Below the pieces are notes generated by a model. The model saw nothing but the letters and a program-made list of their open reading frames with translations. It did not search any database and was not told where the DNA came from. Shown here in pieces: positions 9,013 through 16,322 of a stretch of 18,060 nucleotides of DNA. The DNA comes from UBA1038 sp964481445 (GTDB taxonomy: Bacteria; Bacillota; Clostridia; Christensenellales; Aristaeellaceae). The position numbers and the translations under genes were made by a program. Position 1 is the first letter of the stretch. Each line of letters begins with the position of its first letter. The stretch is from positions 1-18,060 of the forward strand of contig CAYZTQ010000040.1 of assembly GCA_964481445.1 (NCBI GenBank), read 5' to 3'.

Positions 9013-9052
9013 GGGCGGCCACGCCCTGCCTGAGCATGGAGCATGGCCGCCC
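9013..9052 (-). promoter_or_regulatory. Intercistronic hairpin between binding protein and permease genes
   Basis: GGGCGGCCA (9013-9021) and TGGCCGCCC (9044-9052) form a perfect 9-bp GC-rich stem with a 22-nt loop containing a GAGCATG direct repeat. It lies about 31 nt after the binding-protein stop codon and just ahead of the oppB-like ribosome binding site. On the transcript it is followed by CTTGTTT, too poor in U for a strong terminator. A role in partial termination or in protecting the upstream binding-protein mRNA is likely, giving more binding protein than permease. Confidence 0.55.
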
Positions 9053-9083
9053 GAAGATGGGTACTAATTAACTGTTTATTTCA

Positions 9084-10883
9084 TCAGGGATTGACCAGCT
9101 CGAGGTCATACAGGGCGGCAATGCTGTAGCCGTCAGTCAGGTCGAGGGGCGGAATGTTGCGGCCGTCGCCGTCTTCGGGGTAGTTGGTCCAGACGCTCTC
9201 GTTGACCGCGTGGAACTTGTCCGGGCGATACATCAGCGAGAAGGAGGGCACCTCGGTCAGGTAGATCTGGACAGCCTCGGTGTAAAGCTTGACCAGCTCG
9301 TCATGATCCTGCACGGTGGGGATCAGCTTGACCAGCTCGTCGATGCGGTCGTTCTTGAAGTGGCCCCAGTTGCCGGACCAGTTGCCTTCAACGCCGTTAA
9401 ATTCGCTGCTCATCAGCATCCTCATGCGGCCCCAGGGCTGCGCGGGGGTGGCGGAATCGGTCCACATCATGAAGATGTCGTACTGATCCTGCGCGGCGGC
9501 GGTCACGACGGTCTGGTACACGGACCATTCGGGGAACAGGGTGGTGATTTCAATGCCGATGTTGGCGCCGGCAGCGGCCACGATCTCCATGGCGGCCATC
9601 CAGTCGGTCCAGCCGTTGGGGGCGCAGGCGTTGAAGCTGAGCTTCTGACCGTTGTACTCGCGGATGCCGTCGCCGTCCGTATCGACGATGCCGGCCTCGT
9701 CCAGCAGTTTCTTGGCGCCTTCGATGTCGTTGCCGGCCCACTGCAGATCCTTCACGGCCTCGCGGTCATACATGGCCTGCTCGCCGGGGGTGGGGTTCAT
9801 GATGCTGCGCGGCACCTGCTCGAAGGTGGGGGACTGGTTGGTCATGGCGTTGGCAATGATCATCTCATAGTCGACCGCCAGGGCGATGGCCTTGCGGATA
9901 GTCGCGTTGTCAAGGCCGGGCTTGCTCAGGTTGTACCAGGCTGTGGGCATGTTGACGCAGATGCCGTAGGGCGCTTCGGGGATGTAGGTGGCGATGGGCA
10001 GGTTGTCCTTCAGCCACAGATCCTGCACGTTGGAGATGAACTGCTGGCAGACGTCCACCTGGCCGGCGGCGAAGGCCACCTGGCCGGCGTTGTTGTCGGC
10101 GTACATGGCGTGGGCCAGGTACTTGGGCACAGGCAGCTTGCCCCACATGGAGGCATCCTGTCCCCAGTAGTTGTCGTCGCGCACCAGGATGACGCGCTGG
10201 TCATCGGTGTAGTACTTGTGATAGGGGCCGCTGTATACCACGTCTTCGCCGGGGTCGAGCTTCATCTTGGTCGGGTCGCCGCCCGCGCGCTCTTCCACCT
10301 TCTGGATCCAGGCCTTCTGGGAGATGTAGGCATCACCCAGGAATACCAGCAGCATCAGGGGGTTGGTGGCCTTGCCATCCTCGGTCAGCTTCGCCTTGAT
10401 GATGAAGGTGGAGGGGTCGACCACTTCGATTTTGTCGATATAGGGGGCGTAGCCGGTGCCGATGCCGTTGCCGACCTTGACATAGGCGTCATAGGAATAG
10501 GCTACGTCTTCCGCGGTGACGGGGGTGCCGTCGGACCACTTGGCAGCCGCCTTCAGCTTGACGGTCATTTCGGTCTGGGCGTCGTTCCAGACATAGTCGC
10601 CGTCAGCCAGCAGGGGGGTCATCGACCCGTCCAGCATGTTGTACATGTAGAGGGTTTCAAACATGGGGATGCGGGAACCGCCGCCGGAGTTGGCCAGCGC
10701 CATCGCGTTGTTGTTGTCACTGGACAGGGGGTTCCAGCCCTTGACCGAGCCCCATTGCTGGCCAGCAAAGTAAAGGGTTTCGTTGCGCGGGAGCTCTGCC
10801 ACAGTCTCTGCGGCCGCGCCCATCACGGGTGCGAGGGCCAGGGCGAGAACCAGGGCCCAGGAGAGGAGTTTCCATTGTTTCAT
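9084..10883 (-). CDS. Secreted substrate-binding protein, Opp/SBP family 5 (probably oligosaccharide-binding)
   Basis: This 599-residue protein begins with a signal peptide (basic MKQWK, hydrophobic core to about 20, likely cut after AAA near 25). The mature part has the SBP family 5 pattern, including the KWSDGTPVTAEDVAYSYDAY stretch from 115, and a D-rich DTDGDG loop (401-406). It captures substrate outside the cell for the B/C permeases encoded downstream. No Cys follows the signal peptide, so it is not a classical lipoprotein, which is unusual for a Gram-positive binding protein. The protein is rich in Trp and Tyr (for example around 425-428 and 501-509), which suits sugar stacking, and the operon ends in glycosidases. 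An oligosaccharide ligand is therefore favoured over a peptide. A GGAGGT site lies 8 nt before the ATG. It is the first gene of its operon, behind a LacI-type operator. Confidence 0.88.
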   Translation of the reverse strand: MKQWKLLSWALVLALALAPVMGAAAETVAELPRNETLYFAGQQWGSVKGWNPLSSDNNNAMALANSGGGSRIPMFETLYMYNMLDGSMTPLLADGDYVWNDAQTEMTVKLKAAAKWSDGTPVTAEDVAYSYDAYVKVGNGIGTGYAPYIDKIEVVDPSTFIIKAKLTEDGKATNPLMLLVFLGDAYISQKAWIQKVEERAGGDPTKMKLDPGEDVVYSGPYHKYYTDDQRVILVRDDNYWGQDASMWGKLPVPKYLAHAMYADNNAGQVAFAAGQVDVCQQFISNVQDLWLKDNLPIATYIPEAPYGICVNMPTAWYNLSKPGLDNATIRKAIALAVDYEMIIANAMTNQSPTFEQVPRSIMNPTPGEQAMYDREAVKDLQWAGNDIEGAKKLLDEAGIVDTDGDGIREYNGQKLSFNACAPNGWTDWMAAMEIVAAAGANIGIEITTLFPEWSVYQTVVTAAAQDQYDIFMMWTDSATPAQPWGRMRMLMSSEFNGVEGNWSGNWGHFKNDRIDELVKLIPTVQDHDELVKLYTEAVQIYLTEVPSFSLMYRPDKFHAVNESVWTNYPEDGDGRNIPPLDLTDGYSIAALYDLELVNP

Positions 10884-11075
10884 GTGTGCCTACCTCCATC
10901 TTATTTCATTCAGAACGGCAAAAGGCCGTTCAAAACTTCAGGTACAATTTCGCCTTCCGGCGGCTGCCGGGGGATGAAGGCGCGCCGCGCGGCCGCCTCT
11001 CCCTTCAAAACAGGGATTTCGCGCGAGGATGGGGTCCCGTTTTCCGCCGGGAAAGGCCGTTGATTCTTAATCGTT
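10884..11075 (-). promoter_or_regulatory. Long structured 5' leader of the Opp-type operon
   Basis: From the predicted start near 11076 to the ATG is about 190 nt, long for a simple leader. It holds several short inverted repeats: GAACGGC/GCCGTTC (10913-10919 and 10925-10931), CCGGC/GCCGG (10957-10961 and 10966-10970), a self-complementary GCCGCGCGGC, and TTTCC/GGAAA near 11041-11055. The GGAGGT site (10892-10897) is about 15 nt past the last hairpin. I do not recognise a known riboswitch class. The structure may only reflect high GC content. Confidence 0.35.
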
Positions 11076-11079
11076 TAAG
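11066..11079. promoter_or_regulatory. LacI-family operator in the Opp-type promoter
   Basis: CTTAATCGTTTAAG is a near-perfect 14-bp palindrome (one mismatched pair) centred on CG, the classical form of a LacI-family operator. The identical 14-mer occurs at 16344-16357 in front of the regulator gene. It starts 3 bp downstream of the -10 box and covers the expected transcription start, so bound repressor would block initiation. Confidence 0.8.
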
Positions 11080-11082
11080 TAT

Positions 11083-11111
11083 TTTATACAGCTTCCGCGC
11101 CGGATTGTCAA
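11083..11111 (-). promoter_or_regulatory. Promoter of the Opp-type transporter/GH operon
   Basis: Read on the minus strand, TTGACA (11106-11111) is followed after exactly 17 bp by TATAAA (11083-11088): a near-consensus sigma-A-type promoter. The start is expected near 11076, inside the operator. It drives the binding protein, permeases, ATPases, GH3 and GH2 genes. Confidence 0.82.
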
Positions 11112-11218
11112 GGCTTTTTGTGCAATGTGTTCATATTTTTTCCGTATTGGAAAAATGGATGAGGAACAGGGGACAGGGTATGACAGGTCGAGGGAAAGCT
11201 TTACCCGGCTCACCCTGA

Positions 11219-11255
11219 CAACAAAGCCGCGGGTTTAGCAGCCGCGGCTTTGTTG
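11219..11255 (-). terminator. Terminator of the lacI/CUT1 operon
   Basis: A perfect 14-bp stem, CAACAAAGCCGCGG (11219-11232) with CCGCGGCTTTGTTG (11242-11255) around a 9-nt loop, lies 19 bp after the stop codon of the 492-residue permease. The 3' arm ends in a T-rich CTTTGTTG. It separates the two operons, so the downstream Opp-type unit depends on its own promoter. From here to 11112 I see no gene or other clear signal. Confidence 0.8.
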
Positions 11256-11274
11256 ATAGTTCGTTTTGCCCGGG

Positions 11275-12753
11275 TTACTCTTTTACGCCGCCCACGGCGA
11301 CGCCGGCGATGATGTACTTGCTCAGCGCGAAGTAGATGGCCATCAGCGGCAGCGCCGTCAGCGTCAGACCCACGTAGATGGAGCCGAACTCCGTTCGGTA
11401 GATATCGCCGCGCAGCTCCTTCACCATCATGGGCAGGGTTTTCATGGTGGGCTTGCTCAGCAGCATCAGGGGAGTCAGGTAGTTGTTCCATGAGCCGATG
11501 ACGGCCATGATGCCCATGGTGGCCATGGCGGGCATCATCAGGGGCATGACGATGCGGTTAAATGTGAAGAACTCGCCCGCGCCGTCAATGCGGGAGGCTT
11601 CCACCAGAGAAATCTGCAGATTGCTGCTCAGATACTGCTTCAGGAAGAACACGGTGCCGGGCGCCGCGATGGCGGGGATGATCAGCGGGATAAAGCTGTT
11701 GATCAGGTTGAGCCTGTACATAAACATGTAAAAGCCTGTGGCCGTTACCTGGCCGGGGATCATGATGATGGCCAGAATAAAGCCGTAGAGGAATTTGCTG
11801 CCCTTAAAGTTGTATACAGACAGGCCGTAGGCTGTCAGCGCGGAGAAGTATACGCCCAGCAGGGTCGAGCTGAAGGCGATGATGGCGCTGTTTCTGAAGC
11901 CGACCATGATGTCGAACTGCTTGCCCGTCAGAATGTTCAGGTTGTTTGTAAAGTAGGTGCTGGGCAGCAGCGACAGCCCCTGCTGAATCTGATAGGTGGA
12001 GCGCGTGGAGTTGACGATCATCAGCCAGAAGGGCAGCAGGCTCAGCGCGCTCAGGGCGATGCACAGCACATAAATCATGGCGCGCTTGGAGTTGCGAACG
12101 CCGGAGGCGTTGAGCAGCAGCGCCGCGAAGGGCAGCGCGAGCAGGGGGTACTGCAGCCCGGTCAATTCAGCATCACGGTAGGGGCTGGCAATCGGCAGCG
12201 CCCTGAGCCGCAGCAGCGCGTAGAGCAGAACGAGAATACCTGCCAGATTAAACAGGCTGGAGGCTGTATAGAACCTGCTGGTCAGGCGGGCGCGGCCCAG
12301 CAGCATGCTGACCAGGGCGCAGGCCAGCAGGGCGCCTGCCAGATAGACCAGCGTGTAATACTGCTCGATGTTCGGGCTGTAGATTTTGGATTCGTTGATG
12401 CGCTTCTGATCAAAGCCGATATCCGCGGGCAGCCTGCCGGGCAGCAGCGCGTAGCTGAAGCCGCCGCCGGAGCCGGCGGTCTTCAGTTCTTCCGCCTTGG
12501 CGATGTATTCATCCAGCGTTGCCTTGGCCTTATCGATTTTGGCCTGCTGCTTGTCAAGCTTTTCCTTCTTTTCGCCCTGCTTGACATAGCGGTCGTAGGT
12601 GGCCTGATATTCGCTGACGCGCTTGGTGTACTTGTCTATATCCGCCTGCGCGAGGCCGATCGCGTCATCGGGAAATTCCGCTACCGGGAGAAACATCATG
12701 ACCAGGCTGATCAGCAGCAGCGCCGAAGCGGCGAGCCATCTTGTGCGTTTCAT
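11275..12753 (-). CDS. CUT1 sugar ABC permease (MalG-like) with coiled-coil N-terminal extension
   Basis: This 492-residue membrane protein has a normal MalG-type module in its C-terminal 270 residues (about 222-492), with the coupling loop EASRIDGAGEFFTFNRIVMP beginning at E385. The preceding 220 residues are extra. They start with a membrane anchor (about 7-24), continue into a charged Lys/Glu/Ala/Gln-rich helix (about 35-92) with coiled-coil character, a Gly-rich linker (95-98), and two or three more membrane segments (about 132-152, 163-182 and 200-215). The long helix should face outside. The gene overlaps its partner permease by ATGA, so the two are translationally coupled, and a terminator follows. 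It imports sugar with the adjacent permease and binding protein; no ATPase gene is present, so a shared MsmX/UgpC-like ATPase elsewhere is expected. Confidence 0.85.
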   Translation of the reverse strand: MKRTRWLAASALLLISLVMMFLPVAEFPDDAIGLAQADIDKYTKRVSEYQATYDRYVKQGEKKEKLDKQQAKIDKAKATLDEYIAKAEELKTAGSGGGFSYALLPGRLPADIGFDQKRINESKIYSPNIEQYYTLVYLAGALLACALVSMLLGRARLTSRFYTASSLFNLAGILVLLYALLRLRALPIASPYRDAELTGLQYPLLALPFAALLLNASGVRNSKRAMIYVLCIALSALSLLPFWLMIVNSTRSTYQIQQGLSLLPSTYFTNNLNILTGKQFDIMVGFRNSAIIAFSSTLLGVYFSALTAYGLSVYNFKGSKFLYGFILAIIMIPGQVTATGFYMFMYRLNLINSFIPLIIPAIAAPGTVFFLKQYLSSNLQISLVEASRIDGAGEFFTFNRIVMPLMMPAMATMGIMAVIGSWNNYLTPLMLLSKPTMKTLPMMVKELRGDIYRTEFGSIYVGLTLTALPLMAIYFALSKYIIAGVAVGGVKE

Positions 12754-13730
12754 AGCTTGTTCCTCCTCAGGCTGCGGCCCTGTTCCTTTTCGCGCATCAT
12801 CCAGAAGAGCATCAGGCTGGCGATAACAATAAAGATAAAGAGGATGACCGAGGCGGCGCTGGCCTGGTTAAAGTTGCGCGAGCCGGTGAAAGCCTGCTGG
12901 TAGATGAAGCGGGCGACGGTGTTGGTTGTCTTGTTGGGGTTGCCCTCCGTCAGCAGGTGGGGGATGTCAAACATCTGCAGGCCGCCGATCATGCTGGTCA
13001 CCAGGTTGAACAGAAGGATGGGCTTGAGCAGCGGCAGCGTGATGCGGTAGAAGGTCTGGCGGCTGTTGCAGCCATCCACAAGGCTTGCCTCAAACAGGTC
13101 GGGACTGATGCCGAGGATGCCGGCCACCATGATGATCATGGTGTTTCCGTACCACATCCACCACTGTACAAAGCTGATGATGGAACGGGCGGCCGTCGTG
13201 TTTCTGAAAAACTCAAAGGGCGCGTTCAGCACGCCGATCTGCTGCAAAAAGGCGTTCGCGGGCGAAATGGGATAGTTGAAAATAGAATAAAACAGCACGG
13301 CGATGGTGGCGGCGGTGATGATGTTGGGCATGAAAATCAGCATCTTGAAGCCGCCGCGGAATCTGAGACGCATCCTGGTATCGGTGAACCAGCTGGCCAG
13401 CACCAGCGCCATGAGAATCTGCGGAATGAAGTTGACGAGCCAAATCAGCAGCGTGTTGCCGAAGGAGTTCCAGAAATCGGCATAGACCGCGCTGTTTGGG
13501 TCAAGATATAATTTGAAGTTTTGAAAGCCGATGAGGGCGCTTTTGTTGATCTTTTCCCAGCCCACAGCATCGGAAAAAGAGGTGCGGAAGGTAAAAATGA
13601 TGGGGTACAGCTGAAAAACGAGAAAGACAATCACAAAAGGAGCAACGAAATAATAGCCGTAGCGGCTGTAGTTGACTTTGCTGAGCCCTTTGCGCCTTCC
13701 TCCTGCCAACCCGGTTGCGGGCCTGTCCAT
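12750..13730 (-). CDS. CUT1 sugar ABC permease (MalF-like)
   Basis: This membrane protein of 326 residues is the first permease of a CUT1 sugar importer. It has a basic N-terminus, TM1 around residues 26-46 with the FVAPFVIVFLVFQLYPIIF pattern, six membrane segments overall, and the coupling loop EASLVDGCNSRQTFYRITLP. Length is normal for Firmicute MalF-type proteins. Two in-frame ATGs lie 6 nt apart; AGGTGG (13738-13743) is only 1 nt from the upstream one (13736) but 7 nt from the one at 13730, so I chose the latter. The gene overlaps the next permease by 4 nt and follows the sugar-binding protein after a gap of about 115 bp holding two hairpins. Confidence 0.9.
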   Translation of the reverse strand: MDRPATGLAGGRRKGLSKVNYSRYGYYFVAPFVIVFLVFQLYPIIFTFRTSFSDAVGWEKINKSALIGFQNFKLYLDPNSAVYADFWNSFGNTLLIWLVNFIPQILMALVLASWFTDTRMRLRFRGGFKMLIFMPNIITAATIAVLFYSIFNYPISPANAFLQQIGVLNAPFEFFRNTTAARSIISFVQWWMWYGNTMIIMVAGILGISPDLFEASLVDGCNSRQTFYRITLPLLKPILLFNLVTSMIGGLQMFDIPHLLTEGNPNKTTNTVARFIYQQAFTGSRNFNQASAASVILFIFIVIASLMLFWMMREKEQGRSLRRNKL

Positions 13731-13759
13731 GTACATGCCACCTTTCTGAAAATAATCAT

Positions 13760-13780
13760 CCTGCCCGAAGCCCGGGCAGG
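13760..13780 (-). promoter_or_regulatory. Intercistronic hairpin 2 (sugar-binding protein to permease)
   Basis: CCTGCCCG (13760-13767) and CGGGCAGG (13773-13780) form a perfect 8-bp stem with a 5-nt loop, shortly before the permease ribosome binding site. With the hairpin at 13796-13830 it probably sets the drop in expression from binding protein to permeases. Confidence 0.5.
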
Positions 13781-13795
13781 GAGGATACGAAAGGG

Positions 13796-13830
13796 GGAGC
13801 CGCCCCCGCCCCCCGGGCAGAGGCGGCTCC
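13796..13830 (-). promoter_or_regulatory. Intercistronic hairpin 1 after the sugar-binding protein gene
   Basis: GGAGCCGCC (13796-13804) and GGCGGCTCC (13822-13830) form a perfect 9-bp stem about 17 nt after the binding-protein stop codon. On the transcript only CCCTTT follows, so this is a weak terminator at best. Partial termination or protection of the upstream mRNA is the likely role. Confidence 0.55.
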
Positions 13831-13847
13831 GTTTCAGAAGCTGAAGA

Positions 13848-15188
13848 TTATTCAACCACGATGTTGGTGAAAGCGGCGGCGACGGCGGCCTTGAAGTCCG
13901 CGATGGCGGTGTCAAGGTCTTTTTCGCCCTTCATGTAGGGGGTGGTGACGTTGTCAGCCCACAGGCTGTTGATGGCGTCATCATATTCGGTCATGATCTT
14001 GCCGTTGGCAAGGTTCGCCGCGGTGGCAAAGGCAGCGTAGTGGTCCTGGCCGCCCAGGAAGGGGTTGGGGGTGCCGCCCTCGGCGACAATCTTGTTGACA
14101 ACGTTGTTGTTGCTTACGAAGTCTCCGCTTTCCTTGGCGTAGGTGTAGAGGAAATCCTCATCCAGCGTGAAGAAGCGGATGAATTCCTTGATAGCGGCCT
14201 TCTTGGCATCGCTCGCTTCGGCCAGCTTGTAGCTGTTGGCGCCCAGCCAGGTGCCGCCCCAGGAGTAACCGACAGGGCCGTCGACCATGCGCCAGTCGCC
14301 ATAGGTGCCCTCGGCGCCTTCGAGCTTGGCATCTTTTTCAGCGTCATAGTTGCCGCAGTTGGGCTTCAGCACATAGTGCAGGCCCCAGGTGGGCAGCAGG
14401 TAGGTCAGGGTAGAGTCAGTCTTCATGCCGGCAAACCAGGTTTCGTTCCAGGCGGCGCCCATGTTGTACAGGCCGTCGTCTTCGGACTGCTTGAGCAGGT
14501 CGAGGTAATCATAGAGAACGGGGTCGATGTTCAGCTTGCCGTCAACGACCCAGCCCGCTTCGCGGTTGTACTGGAAGGCGTTCCAGATATCGCCGGCAGA
14601 GTTGAACATTTTGACGGCGCCTTCGGAAGCCTCGTTCAGCTTCTCGGCGGTCTCAAGGAACAGATCCCAGTCGGCAACAAGCGCCTGGAACTCTTCGGGG
14701 GTCTTGACGCCCAGATACTTCTCGGCCAGGGAGGCGCGATAGAACAGGGCGCCGGGGGTGGACTGCCAGGCGGAAGCCTTCTGCTGGCCGTTGCGGTTGT
14801 CGGTACCGATCTGCACCATGGCGGGAATGCTGTTGGCAAAATCGGCATCGGTGAAGCCAAGGTCAGTCAGCGGGGCGGTGGTGTCGCTGTTCACGTAATA
14901 CTTCACAAAAGCGGCTTCCAGCGCGAAGACGTCGGGGGCTTCCTCGCCGGTCGGGGCGGTGGCGATCACGGTATCCAGCTTATTGCGGTACTCGCTGCCG
15001 TCGGTGGGGTAGAGGGTGTAGTTGATTTCCACATCCGGGTGGGCGGGTTTGTAGTACTTGTCAATCATGCCGCGCAGTTCGTCGGTGAAGGACCAGACGT
15101 TCAGCGTAATCTTTTCTTCGGCGGCGGCAAAGCTCAGGCCGGAGAGAAGCAGCATGGAGGCAAGCAGCAGGGCAACCAGTTTCTTCAT
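13848..15188 (-). CDS. CUT1 sugar ABC transporter substrate-binding protein
   Basis: This 446-residue protein has a signal peptide (MKK, hydrophobic core 4-20, cleavage expected after AAA near 23) and a mature domain of the extracellular solute-binding protein family 1 type, opening with the ITLNVWSFTDELRG stretch. Trp and Tyr residues across the mature part (for example W32, and the YSWGGTW stretch) suit sugar binding. It lacks a lipobox Cys, like the Opp-type binding protein in this window. It delivers sugar to the two permeases encoded downstream. An AAGGAGG site (15199-15205) lies 10 nt before the ATG. It follows the regulator gene by 81 bp without a convincing promoter, so it is probably read from the lacI promoter. 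Mannose-containing oligosaccharide is the inferred ligand. Confidence 0.88.
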   Translation of the reverse strand: MKKLVALLLASMLLLSGLSFAAAEEKITLNVWSFTDELRGMIDKYYKPAHPDVEINYTLYPTDGSEYRNKLDTVIATAPTGEEAPDVFALEAAFVKYYVNSDTTAPLTDLGFTDADFANSIPAMVQIGTDNRNGQQKASAWQSTPGALFYRASLAEKYLGVKTPEEFQALVADWDLFLETAEKLNEASEGAVKMFNSAGDIWNAFQYNREAGWVVDGKLNIDPVLYDYLDLLKQSEDDGLYNMGAAWNETWFAGMKTDSTLTYLLPTWGLHYVLKPNCGNYDAEKDAKLEGAEGTYGDWRMVDGPVGYSWGGTWLGANSYKLAEASDAKKAAIKEFIRFFTLDEDFLYTYAKESGDFVSNNNVVNKIVAEGGTPNPFLGGQDHYAAFATAANLANGKIMTEYDDAINSLWADNVTTPYMKGEKDLDTAIADFKAAVAAAFTNIVVE

Positions 15189-15214
15189 AACAGGGATTCC
15201 TCCTTATTGTATTC

Positions 15215-15228
15215 CCGGTGGTGACCGG
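15215..15228 (-). promoter_or_regulatory. Small hairpin between regulator and binding protein genes
   Basis: CCGGT and ACCGG form a 5-bp stem with loop GGTG in the 81-bp gap, upstream of the AAGGAGG site. It is short and could be chance. It might mark mRNA processing that separates low-level repressor from high-level binding protein. Confidence 0.3.
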
Positions 15229-15269
15229 TAGTCAAAGCAACAGGAATGTTGCCAAGATTCAAATAGGGG

Positions 15270-16289
15270 TCAGATGCGCAGCGCCTTCACCGATTCGCCC
15301 TCTACAATGCTGCCGGGCAGGTAGATGTGCCGGCAGGGGCTGGCGGGATCTTTGATCTGCTCCAGCAGCAGCTGGGCGGCCTGGCGGCCGATGCCCCGGC
15401 TGTCCTGCCGCAGGGTGGTCAGCTTCGGGCTCAGCGCCCGCGACAGCGGGATGCCGTCGTAGCCCAGCACGCTGACATCCTCCGGGATGGAAAGGCCCAT
15501 CTTCTGCGCCTGGTTGTAGGCGCCGAGCACCGCGTAATCATCGGGGCACAGCACGCAGCTGGGCGGCTCTTCCAGCGTCATCAACTGGGAGAAGACCGCG
15601 GCGGTTTTCTCGGGGCTGCGCCAGCTGCCTTCCTGCAGGTATTCTTCCGGCAGAGAGAGGAACAGGTCGCGGCAGGCTTCCCGAAAGCCCTTGACGCGCG
15701 CCTGCGCGACCAGCGAATCGATCTCGCCGTGGATGAAGGCGATGCGCCGGTGGCCTTTTTTGTGCGCGTAGAACACCAGATCACGCGCGCCGGCATAGTT
15801 GTCCGAGATGACGGCGCTGCGGCCGGATACCCAGGCGTCGATCATGACCATCGGCAGGCTCTGGGAGGAGGACACAAAATCCATCAGTTCCCTCGCGCCG
15901 TAGTCGACGCTCATCACCAGCGCGCCGTCATAGTTGCGGTGGCGGCAGTAATCGGCGCAGCTGCCGACGACGCTGCGCCTGGCGATGTTGACGGGGGCGA
16001 TGTCGTAGCCCTCTTTCTCCATCACCTCCTGCGCGCTGGCCGCGATGGAGGCGAAATACTCATGCTCCCACACCGTGGTATCGCGCAGGTAGAAAAGCAG
16101 GCCAATGACTTTGGAGGAGTTGGTGATCAGCGTGCGCGCGGCCGTATTGGGGATATAGCCCATCTCCCGGGCCACCTCGCGGATACGCCGCGCCGTGTCC
16201 GGGTTGATGTCCGTGCGGCCGTTGAGGGCCTTGCTGACAGCTGCCGCCGAATAACCGCATTTCGCGGCTACATCCTTCAGAGTAATCAT
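15270..16289 (-). CDS. LacI-family transcriptional regulator
   Basis: This 339-residue protein has the complete LacI layout: an N-terminal helix-turn-helix (ITLKDVAAKCGYSAAAVSKALNG, about 2-24), a hinge region AARTLITNSS (50-59) with a Leu at 54 corresponding to the residue that inserts at the central CpG of operators in this family, and a periplasmic-binding-protein-like ligand domain (about 60-339). It should repress in the absence of its ligand, probably a sugar released from the imported substrate. Three CTTAAxCG-type palindromes, two at its own promoter and one at the Opp-type operon promoter, are its likely targets. A GGGGAG site lies 5 nt before the ATG. It is the first gene of the CUT1 operon. 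Confidence 0.92.
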   Translation of the reverse strand: MITLKDVAAKCGYSAAAVSKALNGRTDINPDTARRIREVAREMGYIPNTAARTLITNSSKVIGLLFYLRDTTVWEHEYFASIAASAQEVMEKEGYDIAPVNIARRSVVGSCADYCRHRNYDGALVMSVDYGARELMDFVSSSQSLPMVMIDAWVSGRSAVISDNYAGARDLVFYAHKKGHRRIAFIHGEIDSLVAQARVKGFREACRDLFLSLPEEYLQEGSWRSPEKTAAVFSQLMTLEEPPSCVLCPDDYAVLGAYNQAQKMGLSIPEDVSVLGYDGIPLSRALSPKLTTLRQDSRGIGRQAAQLLLEQIKDPASPCRHIYLPGSIVEGESVKALRI

Positions 16290-16322
16290 CTGCGCTCCCC
16301 GATTCTTCCCACAAAGAGAAAA

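Noticed and set aside
9665..9690. EF-hand-like DTDGDG loop in the Opp-type binding protein
   Set aside because: Asp-rich loops of this kind are common in SBP family 5, so it is not evidence of a special calcium function.
10915..11012. A 32-codon TTG-started upstream ORF on the minus strand in the Opp leader
   Set aside because: It has no ribosome binding site, no recognisable peptide and is expected by chance in GC-rich DNA.
9210..11063. A 617-codon plus-strand open frame opposite the Opp-type binding protein
   Set aside because: It is antisense to a gene with clear signal peptide and family features, is Gly/His/Val-rich without motifs, and runs through the promoter and leader of that operon.
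15206..15235. A promoter-like pair TTGACT/TACAAT (18-bp spacer, minus strand) before the CUT1 binding-protein gene
   Set aside because: The start site would fall inside the AAGGAGG ribosome binding site, removing it from the transcript. The operon is better read from the lacI promoter.
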